The translations under genes were made by a program, and so were the position numbers. DNA of 41,305 bases, taken from positions 1 to 41,305 of the forward strand of contig CAILZI010000138.1 in NCBI GenBank assembly GCA_903838675.1, in the 5' to 3' direction. How positions within the stretch are numbered: the stretch's first letter is position 1; the number at the start of each line of letters is the position of its first letter. This DNA is from an uncultured Verrucomicrobiota bacterium. GTDB lineage: Bacteria > Verrucomicrobiota > Verrucomicrobiia > Verrucomicrobiales > Verrucomicrobiaceae. The notes beneath the pieces were generated by a model. It worked only from the letters and a program-made list of their open reading frames with translations, did no database searches and had not been told where the DNA came from. Positions 23,041-31,999 of the stretch are shown here, one piece after another.

Positions 23041-25974
23041 TTACTTCGCGCCGGCTTGCAGCCACGCGATGAGGTCGGCGACTTCGTCCGGATGGCAGGT
23101 GTTGATGAGGCCGGGTGGCATGAGGGAAACGGGGGAAACCTCGACTTTTTGAATGTCCTTTCGCGCAAAGCTGCGGACATCGGAGGCGGTGAAAATGTTT
23201 TCCTGAATCTGCAAAGCGTCGGGGCCTTCGTTCACTTTGCGACCCACAAACACATCGCCATTTTTCATCGTGACCTGTGTGGTGCCGTATTGGTCACTGA
23301 TGGTCTTGCTCGGCTCGGTGATGTTCTCGAGGAGCTCACGCAAACCAAACTTCTGCGCTGCGAGCGTGAGGTCGGGGCCGACCACGCCGCCCTCGCTTTT
23401 GTAAAGGTGGCACGCAAGACAGCCGGTCTCGCGGAACAAGGTCTTGCCGCGCTCGATGTTACGCTTGCCCTTCAGCAGCGACTCCACTTCGGCGGCGAGT
23501 TCGTCGGTGCTCCAGTTTTTCACAAACAGGCGTGAGGCCACTGGCGGCGCGGGCTGCACCTCGGGCGGAGCGCTGAGCACTTTTTCGAGCGCGGTCTTTT
23601 CCTCGGGAGTGAGCGAGGCGATGGCGTCGTTGCGGATGTCGGTGATGAACTTGGCGAGGTTGCCCGCTTTGTTGAACTCTGCACGCAGGAACCAGCGGAA
23701 GTAAATTTCACGACTGCCTGCAGGCCATCCGCCGGAGACAAGGCGCAAGGCCGCGGCAAAGGAAATCTGCTCCTCTTGCGTGGGGGCCTTTTGGAATAGC
23801 GGAAAGAGCTTCTGCGCTGCGAGCGGCGACTTCCAGCGGACGAGGAGTTGCCCGGCCTCGATATTGAAACGGTTGTCGGTCGTCGGCACGGCAGTGTGGA
23901 GCTTGTTCAGCAAGGTCACACGTGCCGGTGCATCGGGATCGCCGAGCCTGATGGATGCGACTTGTAGTGCCCGGATGACATCGAGCTTGGTGGCGGACGG
24001 CTGTTTGACCAAGTCCATGGCGGCGAGCTTTTCAAACACCGCGCTCTTTGCAGAGGCGGTCTCGAGCCGTGACAGCGCCAGTGCGGATTGCACCACAGCC
24101 TGCGGAGCATCGAGCGAGAGGGCTTGCTTCTGCCACTCCGCCACCGGACGGAACTCGAGTAGTGTCCGGGCTGCGAAACGGATGAAGCGGTCCTCATGCG
24201 CGAGATTTGCCAGCGCGAGGTTCAGCGATTCGGCATCCCTAGAGTGATAATTCTGCTCCAGACGATGCCGCAGCGCGCGCAGTTCACGCGTCTTTGGATC
24301 TCCCTTTGGTGGTGCCTCGGCGGTGCTCTCCTTGCCGGTGTAATAGATGCGGAACAGACCACTGTAGCCCGTTCGGCTGCCGCCGGTGAAATACATGGCA
24401 CCGTCCTTAGGATTCACGGCGATATCCGTCGGCTTCAGCCCGCGCCCCTCGACGAACACCTCCATGTTTGCCGAGTAGCTCGCACCATTCTCCTTCATGT
24501 GCACCGCGTAGAGCCGGCCATACGTCCAGTCGGCGATGTAGAGTGCCTCCTGGTATTTTGCCGGAAATTTTCCGCCGTAGCCGAATGCCACGCCCGTGGG
24601 ACTGCCCTGCCCGACATTGAGCACCGGAGGCAGCGAGTCTGTGTAGTCCTCCGGCCACTTTCCCGAGACACTGCGCCAGCCATACTCCGCGCCATCCACG
24701 ACATGACACACACGCGTGGGCCGATACCATGGCGTGCCGAGATCCCACTCCATATCCGCATCATAGGTGAAGAGTTCGCCATCGCGGTTGTAGGCGGCGT
24801 CATACTCATTGCGAAAACCTTCGGCGATGAGTGTCCACTCTTTGCCATCCGGCGACATACGGCAGAAGTAGCCCGCCGGAGCACCAGCCCCGAGCATGAA
24901 TCCGTGGCCCTTGATCTTCGGCAGAGCGATGTCGTCCTTCCAAATCGGCGGCACTTGGTAGTGCTGATACTCGGTGGCAGCCGTGGCATTGCCACAGACC
25001 ACGGTGATGCTTTTCCCATCGGGCGAAAGGATCAAGGCGTGCGGGCCGTGATCGCCGCTGCCATGGATTTTTCGCAGCAGTTCAACCTTGTCGAAAACGT
25101 CGTCGCCATCCGTATCGCGGACTCGATACACGCCTGAGCCCGCCTCATAGACGCCCTCCTGGCACACCATCACGTAGAGGCTGTCAAAGGCCCACAACAG
25201 GCCGTTGGCGTGGCCGACGGGGAGATTGATGGGTTCGATTTTCGTTGCCTTCGGGTCGCCGCCAATCGCCGGCACCGTCACACGCACGAGCCGTCCGCCA
25301 GCGTCCGACGCGATGATGCGGCCCTTGCCGTCGAAGCACATCGCCACCCACGAGCCCTCGTCCTCATCGAGCGCGTGGAGCCGCTCGACCTTGAAGCCTT
25401 CTGGCACTTTGAGGTCCTCCGCCGCCGTCACTGAGGGACGCAGCGGCACAAAAACATCGCCCTGTGGTGCGGTGGCGTAATCGTGCAGCACCTTCGCGGG
25501 CTCGGCCTTGCCATTCACCACCACGCTCCACGCACCGTCCGTCTCCAGTCGCCGCCGCGTGCCATCCAGGTCCGCGACGAGCATGCTCATCACCAACGAA
25601 TCCGCACCACCGCTGCTCTTCGTCTCAAGCCGCAGCTTGTTCACGCCCTTCGCCGCCTGCTTTTTGAACTCGAAAACTTTTGGCCGCTTCACATCGCTGT
25701 GTTCGCCCACGCTCTCGCCATTCAAGGTCACCGTGCATGGAGCCGACGACATGAGCTTGATGCGAACCACCACCGGTGCGTTCGCGAGCTGGAACTCGCG
25801 CTCAAACACGACCGTCGCATCCTTCGCAAGCGGCTGCGCGGAGCCAATCCAGCTGAGCTTCGACGGAGCTGTGTTCAATGGCAGAACCTCGGCTGCTTTC
25901 GCCGAAGACAAGGCGAGCGACAGCAGAGTGATGAGCGCAGTAGAAGATCGGAGGAAGTGGCGGCGGGGATGCAT
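23041..25974 (-). CDS. PVC-type heme-binding protein (membrane-bound dehydrogenase-like plus cytochrome c)
   Basis: 977 aa from MHPRRHFLRSSTALITLLSL, a signal peptide. The N-terminal region (about 45-180) is a beta-sandwich (VVFEREFQLANAPVVVRIKL). About 190-560 form the beta-propeller of the PVC membrane-bound dehydrogenase family: PEGFKVERLHALDEDEGSWV, GDHGPHALILSPDGKSITVV and GYGGKFPAKYQEALYIADWT. About 570-800 are HEAT-like helices. The C-terminal cytochrome c domain has the heme site GCLACH and later VSLMPPGLINTCHPDEVADL. It probably oxidises a sugar or alcohol in the periplasm and passes electrons to the respiratory chain. Confidence 0.9.
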   Translation of the reverse strand: MHPRRHFLRSSTALITLLSLALSSAKAAEVLPLNTAPSKLSWIGSAQPLAKDATVVFEREFQLANAPVVVRIKLMSSAPCTVTLNGESVGEHSDVKRPKVFEFKKQAAKGVNKLRLETKSSGGADSLVMSMLVADLDGTRRRLETDGAWSVVVNGKAEPAKVLHDYATAPQGDVFVPLRPSVTAAEDLKVPEGFKVERLHALDEDEGSWVAMCFDGKGRIIASDAGGRLVRVTVPAIGGDPKATKIEPINLPVGHANGLLWAFDSLYVMVCQEGVYEAGSGVYRVRDTDGDDVFDKVELLRKIHGSGDHGPHALILSPDGKSITVVCGNATAATEYQHYQVPPIWKDDIALPKIKGHGFMLGAGAPAGYFCRMSPDGKEWTLIAEGFRNEYDAAYNRDGELFTYDADMEWDLGTPWYRPTRVCHVVDGAEYGWRSVSGKWPEDYTDSLPPVLNVGQGSPTGVAFGYGGKFPAKYQEALYIADWTYGRLYAVHMKENGASYSANMEVFVEGRGLKPTDIAVNPKDGAMYFTGGSRTGYSGLFRIYYTGKESTAEAPPKGDPKTRELRALRHRLEQNYHSRDAESLNLALANLAHEDRFIRFAARTLLEFRPVAEWQKQALSLDAPQAVVQSALALSRLETASAKSAVFEKLAAMDLVKQPSATKLDVIRALQVASIRLGDPDAPARVTLLNKLHTAVPTTDNRFNIEAGQLLVRWKSPLAAQKLFPLFQKAPTQEEQISFAAALRLVSGGWPAGSREIYFRWFLRAEFNKAGNLAKFITDIRNDAIASLTPEEKTALEKVLSAPPEVQPAPPVASRLFVKNWSTDELAAEVESLLKGKRNIERGKTLFRETGCLACHLYKSEGGVVGPDLTLAAQKFGLRELLENITEPSKTISDQYGTTQVTMKNGDVFVGRKVNEGPDALQIQENIFTASDVRSFARKDIQKVEVSPVSLMPPGLINTCHPDEVADLIAWLQAGAK

Positions 25975-26030
25975 AGGAGCTGAGCGAGTGGTGTTCTTGG
26001 TTGGAAAAATTGAGGCGGGCAGGAGCGGAT

Positions 26031-27041
26031 TCACTTCGGACGTTGATCCATCTCGCAGTCCGCGTCCATCGGCACGGCGGGGCCGCTTTGGTCCACGGGA
26101 TGGGTGAAGAGGTAACGGAAGACCTCATCGTAAACCCACTGGCCCATCGCGTCCTTGCCGCCGGGCACGACGATGGTGTGAGCACGTCCGCTGTTGTTCT
26201 TCACATCGATGTTCGTGATGAGGCGGCGCGTGTTCCCATAGGGCGGCTTGGCCGCGTCGATGTTCACGATGGGGCCGTGGTTATGCATCTTGAGCAATTG
26301 CCAGGAACGGCAGTAATGATCGGCCTTCCAGCCACCATCGAGCACATGGGAGAAGCCGAAGAAGCGGTTCGATGGCGTGGCGGAGGCTCCGCCCTGCCAG
26401 GTCTCGGTGTTATCGCGCGGGCCGGAGAACATCACCACGCGGTCCACCTTCTGATGCATGGCAAAACGCGCTGCCGTGGTGCTGCCATGCGAGATGCCGC
26501 TCATGATGACTTTCTCCCATCGCAGTCCGCTGCCGTCTGCGGTGATGAACTGCTCCCACTTTCCTTCAGGATTCTCCTTGGCGAGCCACTTCACGAACTG
26601 CAGCGAGCGCTCCATCATGCCGTCGGGCTTCGGGATGTTCACCAGCGGGCTGAAATCCTCTCCCGTGGCCGCTTCGAGGCGAACTTTGCCGAGGTTGGTG
26701 CCCTCGCTGAGTTGTTCCTTGGTCAGCGCTCCGAGCCAACTGTTCGCATAATGCGGCTGGATGCCGTGATAGCCGTAGCTGGAGATGCGCTCAAACAAAC
26801 CCTGATTGTGCCCCATGAGCCAGATCACGAGCTTTCCTTGCGAAGGCACGCGCGTGTCCACCACGGCGTGTTGGAGGTCGGTGGTTTTGCCTTTGTCATC
26901 CGTGAAGGTGAACTTGATCTCCGGGTGCTCCTTTGCCCGCAGATCGATCTCGCTCGCCCGTTTGGCGAGATCAAACCGCTGGCCGTCGGCAGCAACGAGC
27001 TGGCTGCCCAGGATGAGGAAGGTGATGAGGAGGTGTTTCAT
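26031..27041 (-). CDS. secreted alpha/beta-hydrolase, BPSS1187-like
   Basis: 336 aa from MKHLLITFLILGSQLVAADG. The alpha/beta-hydrolase elbow is MSGISHGSTTAARFAMHQ (nucleophile Ser in GISHG), followed by VDRVVMFSGPRDN. Further blocks are LVIWLMGHNQGLFERISSYG and HTIVVPGGKDAMGQWVYDEV. This arrangement fits the BPSS1187-type esterase family (name from memory). It lies 14 bases after the DUF1592 cytochrome gene and 56 before the PVC heme gene. The C-terminal tail is acidic. The substrate is unknown. Confidence 0.65.
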   Translation of the reverse strand: MKHLLITFLILGSQLVAADGQRFDLAKRASEIDLRAKEHPEIKFTFTDDKGKTTDLQHAVVDTRVPSQGKLVIWLMGHNQGLFERISSYGYHGIQPHYANSWLGALTKEQLSEGTNLGKVRLEAATGEDFSPLVNIPKPDGMMERSLQFVKWLAKENPEGKWEQFITADGSGLRWEKVIMSGISHGSTTAARFAMHQKVDRVVMFSGPRDNTETWQGGASATPSNRFFGFSHVLDGGWKADHYCRSWQLLKMHNHGPIVNIDAAKPPYGNTRRLITNIDVKNNSGRAHTIVVPGGKDAMGQWVYDEVFRYLFTHPVDQSGPAVPMDADCEMDQRPK

Positions 27042-27055
27042 GGAGTGGAGTGCGG

Positions 27056-30000
27056 TTACTTGGTGTGAAACTCTTTGCTGGCGACGAGCGCATGGATGAA
27101 CCCACGCACGCCGAGCTTCTCCTTTTTCGCGGCGGCCAGCATCTCGGTGATGAGCGGTTCGTCGCGGAAGCCGACAGCTCTGCCGAGCGCGTATTCGAGG
27201 AGTGTTTGGCTGAAGCCGCGGGCGAAGGCATCGGGCTTGGAGGCGATGAGGTCGCGCAGCTCGAAGTAGCTCTGGAAGGCTGGGCCTTTGTGCAGCGTAG
27301 CGCTGGCTTCGATGGTCCAGGTCTTCTTCGCGTTCGGCACCGGCTTTCCTTTTTCGTCCATTACCTGATAGCTGTCCTCCGTGCGCCACTGGCCGACGGC
27401 GTCGAAGTTTTCCAAGCCAAAACCGACGGGGTCGATCTTGCGGTGGCAGCTCGCGCACTGCGCGGATTCCTGGTGCTGTTGCAGACGCTCGCGGGTGGTG
27501 AGCACCTTGCCGGCAAGCCGAGCGAGCTGCGGCACGTTCGCGGGAGCGGGCGGCGGCGGATCGTTCATGAGCTTGCGCAGCACCCACGCACCGCGCTCGA
27601 CCGGGCTGGTGCGCTCGCCATTGCCGCCCATGAAGTGAACGGCCGCCATGCCGAGCAGACCGCCGCGCGGCGAGTCCGCTGGCAGGCTGACTTTTTGAAA
27701 CGCATCTCCCTTCACCCCTTCGATGCCGTAGAAGTCTGCCAGCAAGTGATTCACGACCACGTAGTCGGCCTTCAGCAAATCGGAAAGCGGCGCGTTGTGC
27801 TTCAGCAGATGCGCGAAGGTCTCGAAGACCTCGGTTCGCGCGTTCAGCTTCGTGCTGTCGTCGAAGCGCGGATACATGGTGCGGTTCACCTGGAAGAAAT
27901 CGATGCGGTCCATGCCCAGCCACTGATGCACAAAACCATGCACGAGATCCTGCGAGCGCTCGTCTTCGAGCAGCCTTATGGTTTGCGCTGTCAGGACGTC
28001 GGCCTTGAGCAATTCGTCGCTCTTGCCGAGCGCGAGCAGCGTCGCATCCGGTGGTCCGCTCCACAAGAAATAGGAGAGCCGGTTCGCCAGCTCGATACCG
28101 GTGAGAGCGTGGCGTTTTCCCTCCTGCGCCGGCTCGGCGAGGTAGAGGAACATCGGCGAGGCGAGCACGACGGAGAGGGTTTCCTTCAGCGCCGCGCTGT
28201 GCTTCGCCCCGTCTTTGCGTTTCGTGTCGTAAATCGCAGCGAGCTTGTCCACGAAGCTCGCGGGCGGCTCCATGCCACGGAAGGCGGCGTCGCTGAAACG
28301 CTCGATGGCCGGACGCACCTCCGCAGTCGTCACGTTGCCCGTGTCGCCCAGCGGAATGCCGAGCGCGGCCAGAGCTGGGGAAGTCGTAGCGGGATCGCTC
28401 ACGCGCTCGATTTCCATGTAATCAATCCACAACACAGCCTCGGGGCCGATGCCGTTGCGCTTCACCGCCTCGCTGCGTTTGCGCCCGCCTTCCTCGTTGT
28501 TATCCCACGCGCCTTTTTCGCGGATGAAGAGCGTGCGGTCGCCGCCGTCGGTGATCGCGCTCGTGAGCGTGAAGGGCATCTCGACGATCTGCGGCTTCTC
28601 CATCGTCCCGGTGATTTCAAACGTCGCGCGCACCATGCCGTTGCGCGGATGCATGCCCATTTCGAGAAACTTCTGCTCCGGCCGCGCGTCCTTCGCGGCG
28701 GCAATGCGCACGCGGAAGATATAATTTCCACTCGTCCACTCGCCCGGCACCGGAAGCTGCAAAAAGCCCAGCGCCATCACCGCCGGATGCATCGTCGGCG
28801 TGCCGAGATAGGCGCCGCGATCCAGCGCAGGCCGGCTGAGGTAGTATTCGTGATACTTCTGCCAGTTCTCGCCCAGCGCTCCATTTGCCTTGTCCGCGTT
28901 GTTTTCCAGCGTCTTGAAGCCAAAGCTCTCCGGCGACGGCGCGCCTGTGATCTTGTCCCACGAGCGGCGGAAAATGGCATCACTCTTTGAGTTCTTGCGC
29001 AGCTCAGCGACCACGGCGGCATTCTCCGGCTTCGCAGCAGCGTCGTTCACCGCCTTCATCCATGCATTCGCACGCGCGCGAGCATCGATTTGCTCCTTCA
29101 CATAGTTCGACACCTTCTCATTCGCCGACTCGCACTCATAGCGCACCTTGCTCGCACCTTTCGCCGTCACACTGCCGACCTGGCGATTTTCGCCGATGCC
29201 AAACTTCACCAGCTCCGGCGTCTTCGTTTTCGTGTTCGCCGTCTTGCGCTCGATCTCGATCCAATCCACCCAAATCGCCAACTCGGGGCCGATACCGTCC
29301 TTCGCCTTGCCCGCTCCGAAAATCTCCCGGGTCCGCAGGAAGTGATCGTTCGTGCCTTTCTCGCGAATGAAGATCGTGCGGTCACTGCGTTCTGCGTGCT
29401 CCTTCGTGAGGGTGAAGGAGATTTCGATCACTTCCGGCTGCTCGATGGTGCCGCTCACCGCATGAGTGCTCAGCGGCTGGCCGTTGCGCGGATTCGTGCC
29501 AAACTCAATATAGCGCCTCTCCGGCGTGGATTGCGGCGTGTAGCCGAGCCGCACGCGCACGGTGTAATCGCCAATCGGCCAGTTGTAGGGCACGAGGATC
29601 GGGAAATAGTCATTCCCGAGATCGCCAGCGCTGATGGTGAGATACGCGCCGGTGTCGAGGTGCGGCTGCTTCAGGTAACGCTCGTGATACGGGCGCATGT
29701 AGCCCACGCCCACTTTGGTGCCATAGCCCAGCGCGCGGTTCGCCTTGTCCGCCGGTGTCTCCACGGTTTGGAACCCAAAGTCCACTGGTGACGGCGCGCC
29801 TCTGATCTTCGCCCACTCGCGGCGGAAAAGGTCGTCGTTTTTCACCCGGCCACGAATCTCCGCCACCACGGCGGCATTCTCCGGCTTCGCAGCGGCTTCC
29901 TCCACCGCCTTCGCCCACTTCGTGGCGCGCTCCATGGCGTCGAGCTGCTCCTGGTAGTTCTTGCGGATGCGCACGTTGTTTTCCTCAGCCTCGACGTGAA

Positions 30001-30604
30001 GGCTGCGCTGCTCATCCGCCGCCGCGAAGCGGGTGAAAGCCTCGTCCAGCGCCTGAAGACCAAGCGACTGATACTGCTCGAACTGGTTGGCCGACATGAA
30101 GAGGTTCGAGCCAAAGGTGTCAAAGCCGCCCGTGCCCGTGTCGCCCGGCAACTCGGCCACATTGATTTCCACGCCGAGCAGTTCACGCAGCGTATTCTTG
30201 TATTCGCGCCGGTTCAGCCGCCGCATGGTGATGACACCGTTTTGATCCCCCAGGCTGCGCCGCGCCGCGACCATCACGTTGGAGAGATCGTCCAGAAAGT
30301 CTGTCTTCGCCCCATTCGGCACCTGCTTCTCATCCTCCGGCGGCATCTCGCCGGAGTTCATTTGATTGAGCACCTTCTGCCAGCGCTCCGCCGTCTCGAT
30401 GTTCGTGATCGTGAAAGGCAAATCATCCACACGGACCTTGCCCTTCTGCTTCTCAGCGCCGTGGCAGGAGACACAATGCTCTTTGAACAAAGCGCGGTGC
30501 TTCTCTTGCATGACGACGCGCGGTGCTTCCTCGGCGGTGGCAATGGTGAGCGGCGAAAGAAGAACTGCGGCGGTTAGTAGAAGGGGACGGAGCATTTGGT
30601 GCAT
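27056..30604 (-). CDS. DUF1587/1592/1588/1585 planctomycete-type cytochrome with an internal duplication
   Basis: 1182 aa; MHQMLRPLLLTAAVLLSPLT is taken as start and signal (ATG three codons later and GTG five codons earlier also possible). Order: cytochrome c with HCVSCHG (about 45); DUF1587 (TMRRLNRREYKNTLRELLGV); two copies of a 240-aa module (about 210-450 and 490-735) rich in AAAKPENAAVV and DRTIFIREKG; DUF1592 (ALKETLSVVLASPMFLYLAE); DUF1588 (PADSPRGGLLGMAAVHFMGG); and DUF1585 with a second heme-like CASCHRKIDPVGFGLENFDA. It partners the DUF1552 gene downstream. The function is an extracytoplasmic redox role, not experimentally defined. Confidence 0.88.
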   Translation of the reverse strand: MHQMLRPLLLTAAVLLSPLTIATAEEAPRVVMQEKHRALFKEHCVSCHGAEKQKGKVRVDDLPFTITNIETAERWQKVLNQMNSGEMPPEDEKQVPNGAKTDFLDDLSNVMVAARRSLGDQNGVITMRRLNRREYKNTLRELLGVEINVAELPGDTGTGGFDTFGSNLFMSANQFEQYQSLGLQALDEAFTRFAAADEQRSLHVEAEENNVRIRKNYQEQLDAMERATKWAKAVEEAAAKPENAAVVAEIRGRVKNDDLFRREWAKIRGAPSPVDFGFQTVETPADKANRALGYGTKVGVGYMRPYHERYLKQPHLDTGAYLTISAGDLGNDYFPILVPYNWPIGDYTVRVRLGYTPQSTPERRYIEFGTNPRNGQPLSTHAVSGTIEQPEVIEISFTLTKEHAERSDRTIFIREKGTNDHFLRTREIFGAGKAKDGIGPELAIWVDWIEIERKTANTKTKTPELVKFGIGENRQVGSVTAKGASKVRYECESANEKVSNYVKEQIDARARANAWMKAVNDAAAKPENAAVVAELRKNSKSDAIFRRSWDKITGAPSPESFGFKTLENNADKANGALGENWQKYHEYYLSRPALDRGAYLGTPTMHPAVMALGFLQLPVPGEWTSGNYIFRVRIAAAKDARPEQKFLEMGMHPRNGMVRATFEITGTMEKPQIVEMPFTLTSAITDGGDRTLFIREKGAWDNNEEGGRKRSEAVKRNGIGPEAVLWIDYMEIERVSDPATTSPALAALGIPLGDTGNVTTAEVRPAIERFSDAAFRGMEPPASFVDKLAAIYDTKRKDGAKHSAALKETLSVVLASPMFLYLAEPAQEGKRHALTGIELANRLSYFLWSGPPDATLLALGKSDELLKADVLTAQTIRLLEDERSQDLVHGFVHQWLGMDRIDFFQVNRTMYPRFDDSTKLNARTEVFETFAHLLKHNAPLSDLLKADYVVVNHLLADFYGIEGVKGDAFQKVSLPADSPRGGLLGMAAVHFMGGNGERTSPVERGAWVLRKLMNDPPPPAPANVPQLARLAGKVLTTRERLQQHQESAQCASCHRKIDPVGFGLENFDAVGQWRTEDSYQVMDEKGKPVPNAKKTWTIEASATLHKGPAFQSYFELRDLIASKPDAFARGFSQTLLEYALGRAVGFRDEPLITEMLAAAKKEKLGVRGFIHALVASKEFHTK

Positions 30605-30639
30605 GGCGGAAGAGTTCACGTTAGAGGCGCTCGGAAAAC

Positions 30640-31920
30640 TTACTTAAAGACAACGGTTTTTGGCATGGCTAGTTTCATCCGGTCCACACTCTCCCAACTG
30701 ATATTGGTTCCACGAATCGAGAGGTTCCCGAGGTGAGCGAATTTGATCAGGTCGTCGAAAGTCGCGTCCGTGACCTTCTTCATGCCGCGCAGACGAAGCT
30801 GCTTCAAATGGGTCATCTTTTGGAGCGTGCAGCTGCGGATACCTTCGTCGGTGACTCCGGTGCAGTATTCCAGCCACAGATTTTCGAGGCTGGTCAGCGG
30901 CAGCAGATGCTGGAGTGTCTCGTCGCGGATATTGTTAAATCCCAAGTCCAGCGTGGTGAGATTGAGCTTGGCCAGGTGCGCGAGGCCGGGGCCGTTGATT
31001 TCGTTGCGCTGCAAGGAGAGCTCCGTGAGTTTCGGGAAGCCGTGCAGGTGTTGCAGATGCTCATCGGTCAGGCCGCAGTCGATCAGTTCGATGCTCTGAA
31101 CCGTTTCGAGTTTCGACAAAGCTTCCAGCGTGGCATCGGAAAGCCTGGCGTGGGTGAGAGTCAGTTTGCGCAAGGATTTCCACGCTGCCAGACACTGCAA
31201 CTCACCGGCCGTGATCTCGCGGTGGCCGAGTGTCAGGGCACTCAGCCGACGACAGGCCTGGAGGTGCTTCACGGCTTCATCATCGAGCACATTAGGCAGG
31301 CTCAAGCTGCCGAGCTTTGGCAAGGAGGAGAGCAAGGCGAGATCGTCGGAAGACAACTGCGCATCGAGCAAATCCAAACTTTCCAAACTCGCAATTGAAG
31401 CGATCGTGCGCAGCCCTTTGCCAGCGACGCGTGGCCGCCCGGCGACAGGCTTCATAAACGGGTAAGACCACTGTGGTGCGCCGAAGCCCGCTTTCTCATA
31501 GCGGATGATCGGCGTGATGGAGAGATAGCGAAGATTGGGCAGCTTGGTCAGCGCTTGCAGGCCATCGTCGTCGATGGCCGTTTCATACACGCTCACGAAC
31601 GACAGATCCGGCATCGTCGAGATGAGCGCAAAAATGTCATTCGTCACCTTCGGCCCCCACAAGCCGAGGTGCGACAACTTCGGCGGGTTGCCGGAAGACC
31701 AGCGGAAAAACGTTAGCGAGTCGTGCCGCCCTTCGACCTTACCCGCCTCCTGCATGCGAATCATCTCCGGCGAGATTTGCCCTTTCGGCTGCTCCGCATA
31801 GCGCGAGGCTACCGGCTTGGCGTTGGGTTCAGTTCCCGATTTGGGTGGCTCTGCAACGAGCACGAAATGGCTGGCGACAAGAGCGACCAGCGCGGCTGCG
31901 GATTTTGTTCTGTGGTTCAT
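30640..31920 (-). CDS. secreted leucine-rich-repeat protein
   Basis: 426 aa with a signal peptide (MNHRTKSAAALVALVASHFVL). From about residue 80 it is built of roughly 23-25-residue leucine-rich repeats: LQALTKLPNLRYLSI, LALLSSLPKLGSLSL, LQHLHGFPKLTELSLQ, LAHLAKLNLTTLDL and LQHLLPLTSLENLWL. This is the ribonuclease-inhibitor or internalin-like pattern common in Planctomycetota and Verrucomicrobiota. The likely role is protein or glycan binding outside the cytoplasm. A 24-bp tandem duplication spans the start codon (31903-31950), leaving an upstream copy in which ATG has become ATA. Confidence 0.82.
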   Translation of the reverse strand: MNHRTKSAAALVALVASHFVLVAEPPKSGTEPNAKPVASRYAEQPKGQISPEMIRMQEAGKVEGRHDSLTFFRWSSGNPPKLSHLGLWGPKVTNDIFALISTMPDLSFVSVYETAIDDDGLQALTKLPNLRYLSITPIIRYEKAGFGAPQWSYPFMKPVAGRPRVAGKGLRTIASIASLESLDLLDAQLSSDDLALLSSLPKLGSLSLPNVLDDEAVKHLQACRRLSALTLGHREITAGELQCLAAWKSLRKLTLTHARLSDATLEALSKLETVQSIELIDCGLTDEHLQHLHGFPKLTELSLQRNEINGPGLAHLAKLNLTTLDLGFNNIRDETLQHLLPLTSLENLWLEYCTGVTDEGIRSCTLQKMTHLKQLRLRGMKKVTDATFDDLIKFAHLGNLSIRGTNISWESVDRMKLAMPKTVVFK

Positions 31921-31950
31921 TAAGGGTTTTGTTCTGTGGTTTATTAAAGG
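31903..31950. repeat. 24-bp tandem duplication over the LRR gene start
   Basis: Two adjacent 24-bp units differ at two positions. On the minus strand they encode (M)NHRTK and INHRTK in the same frame, because 24 is a multiple of 3. One of the differences turns the upstream ATG into ATA. Confidence 0.85.
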
Positions 31951-31999
31951 CGGATGAAGGCCATAGTGAGGTAAGCTGAATCAGAGGCCAATGATCGCA

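Noticed and set aside
26031..28064. 677-codon frame that would extend the BPSS1187-like protein upstream
   Set aside because: The extension is low-complexity Arg/Ala sequence antisense-like to codon usage and overlaps the cytochrome gene; the ATG at 27041 gives a signal peptide.
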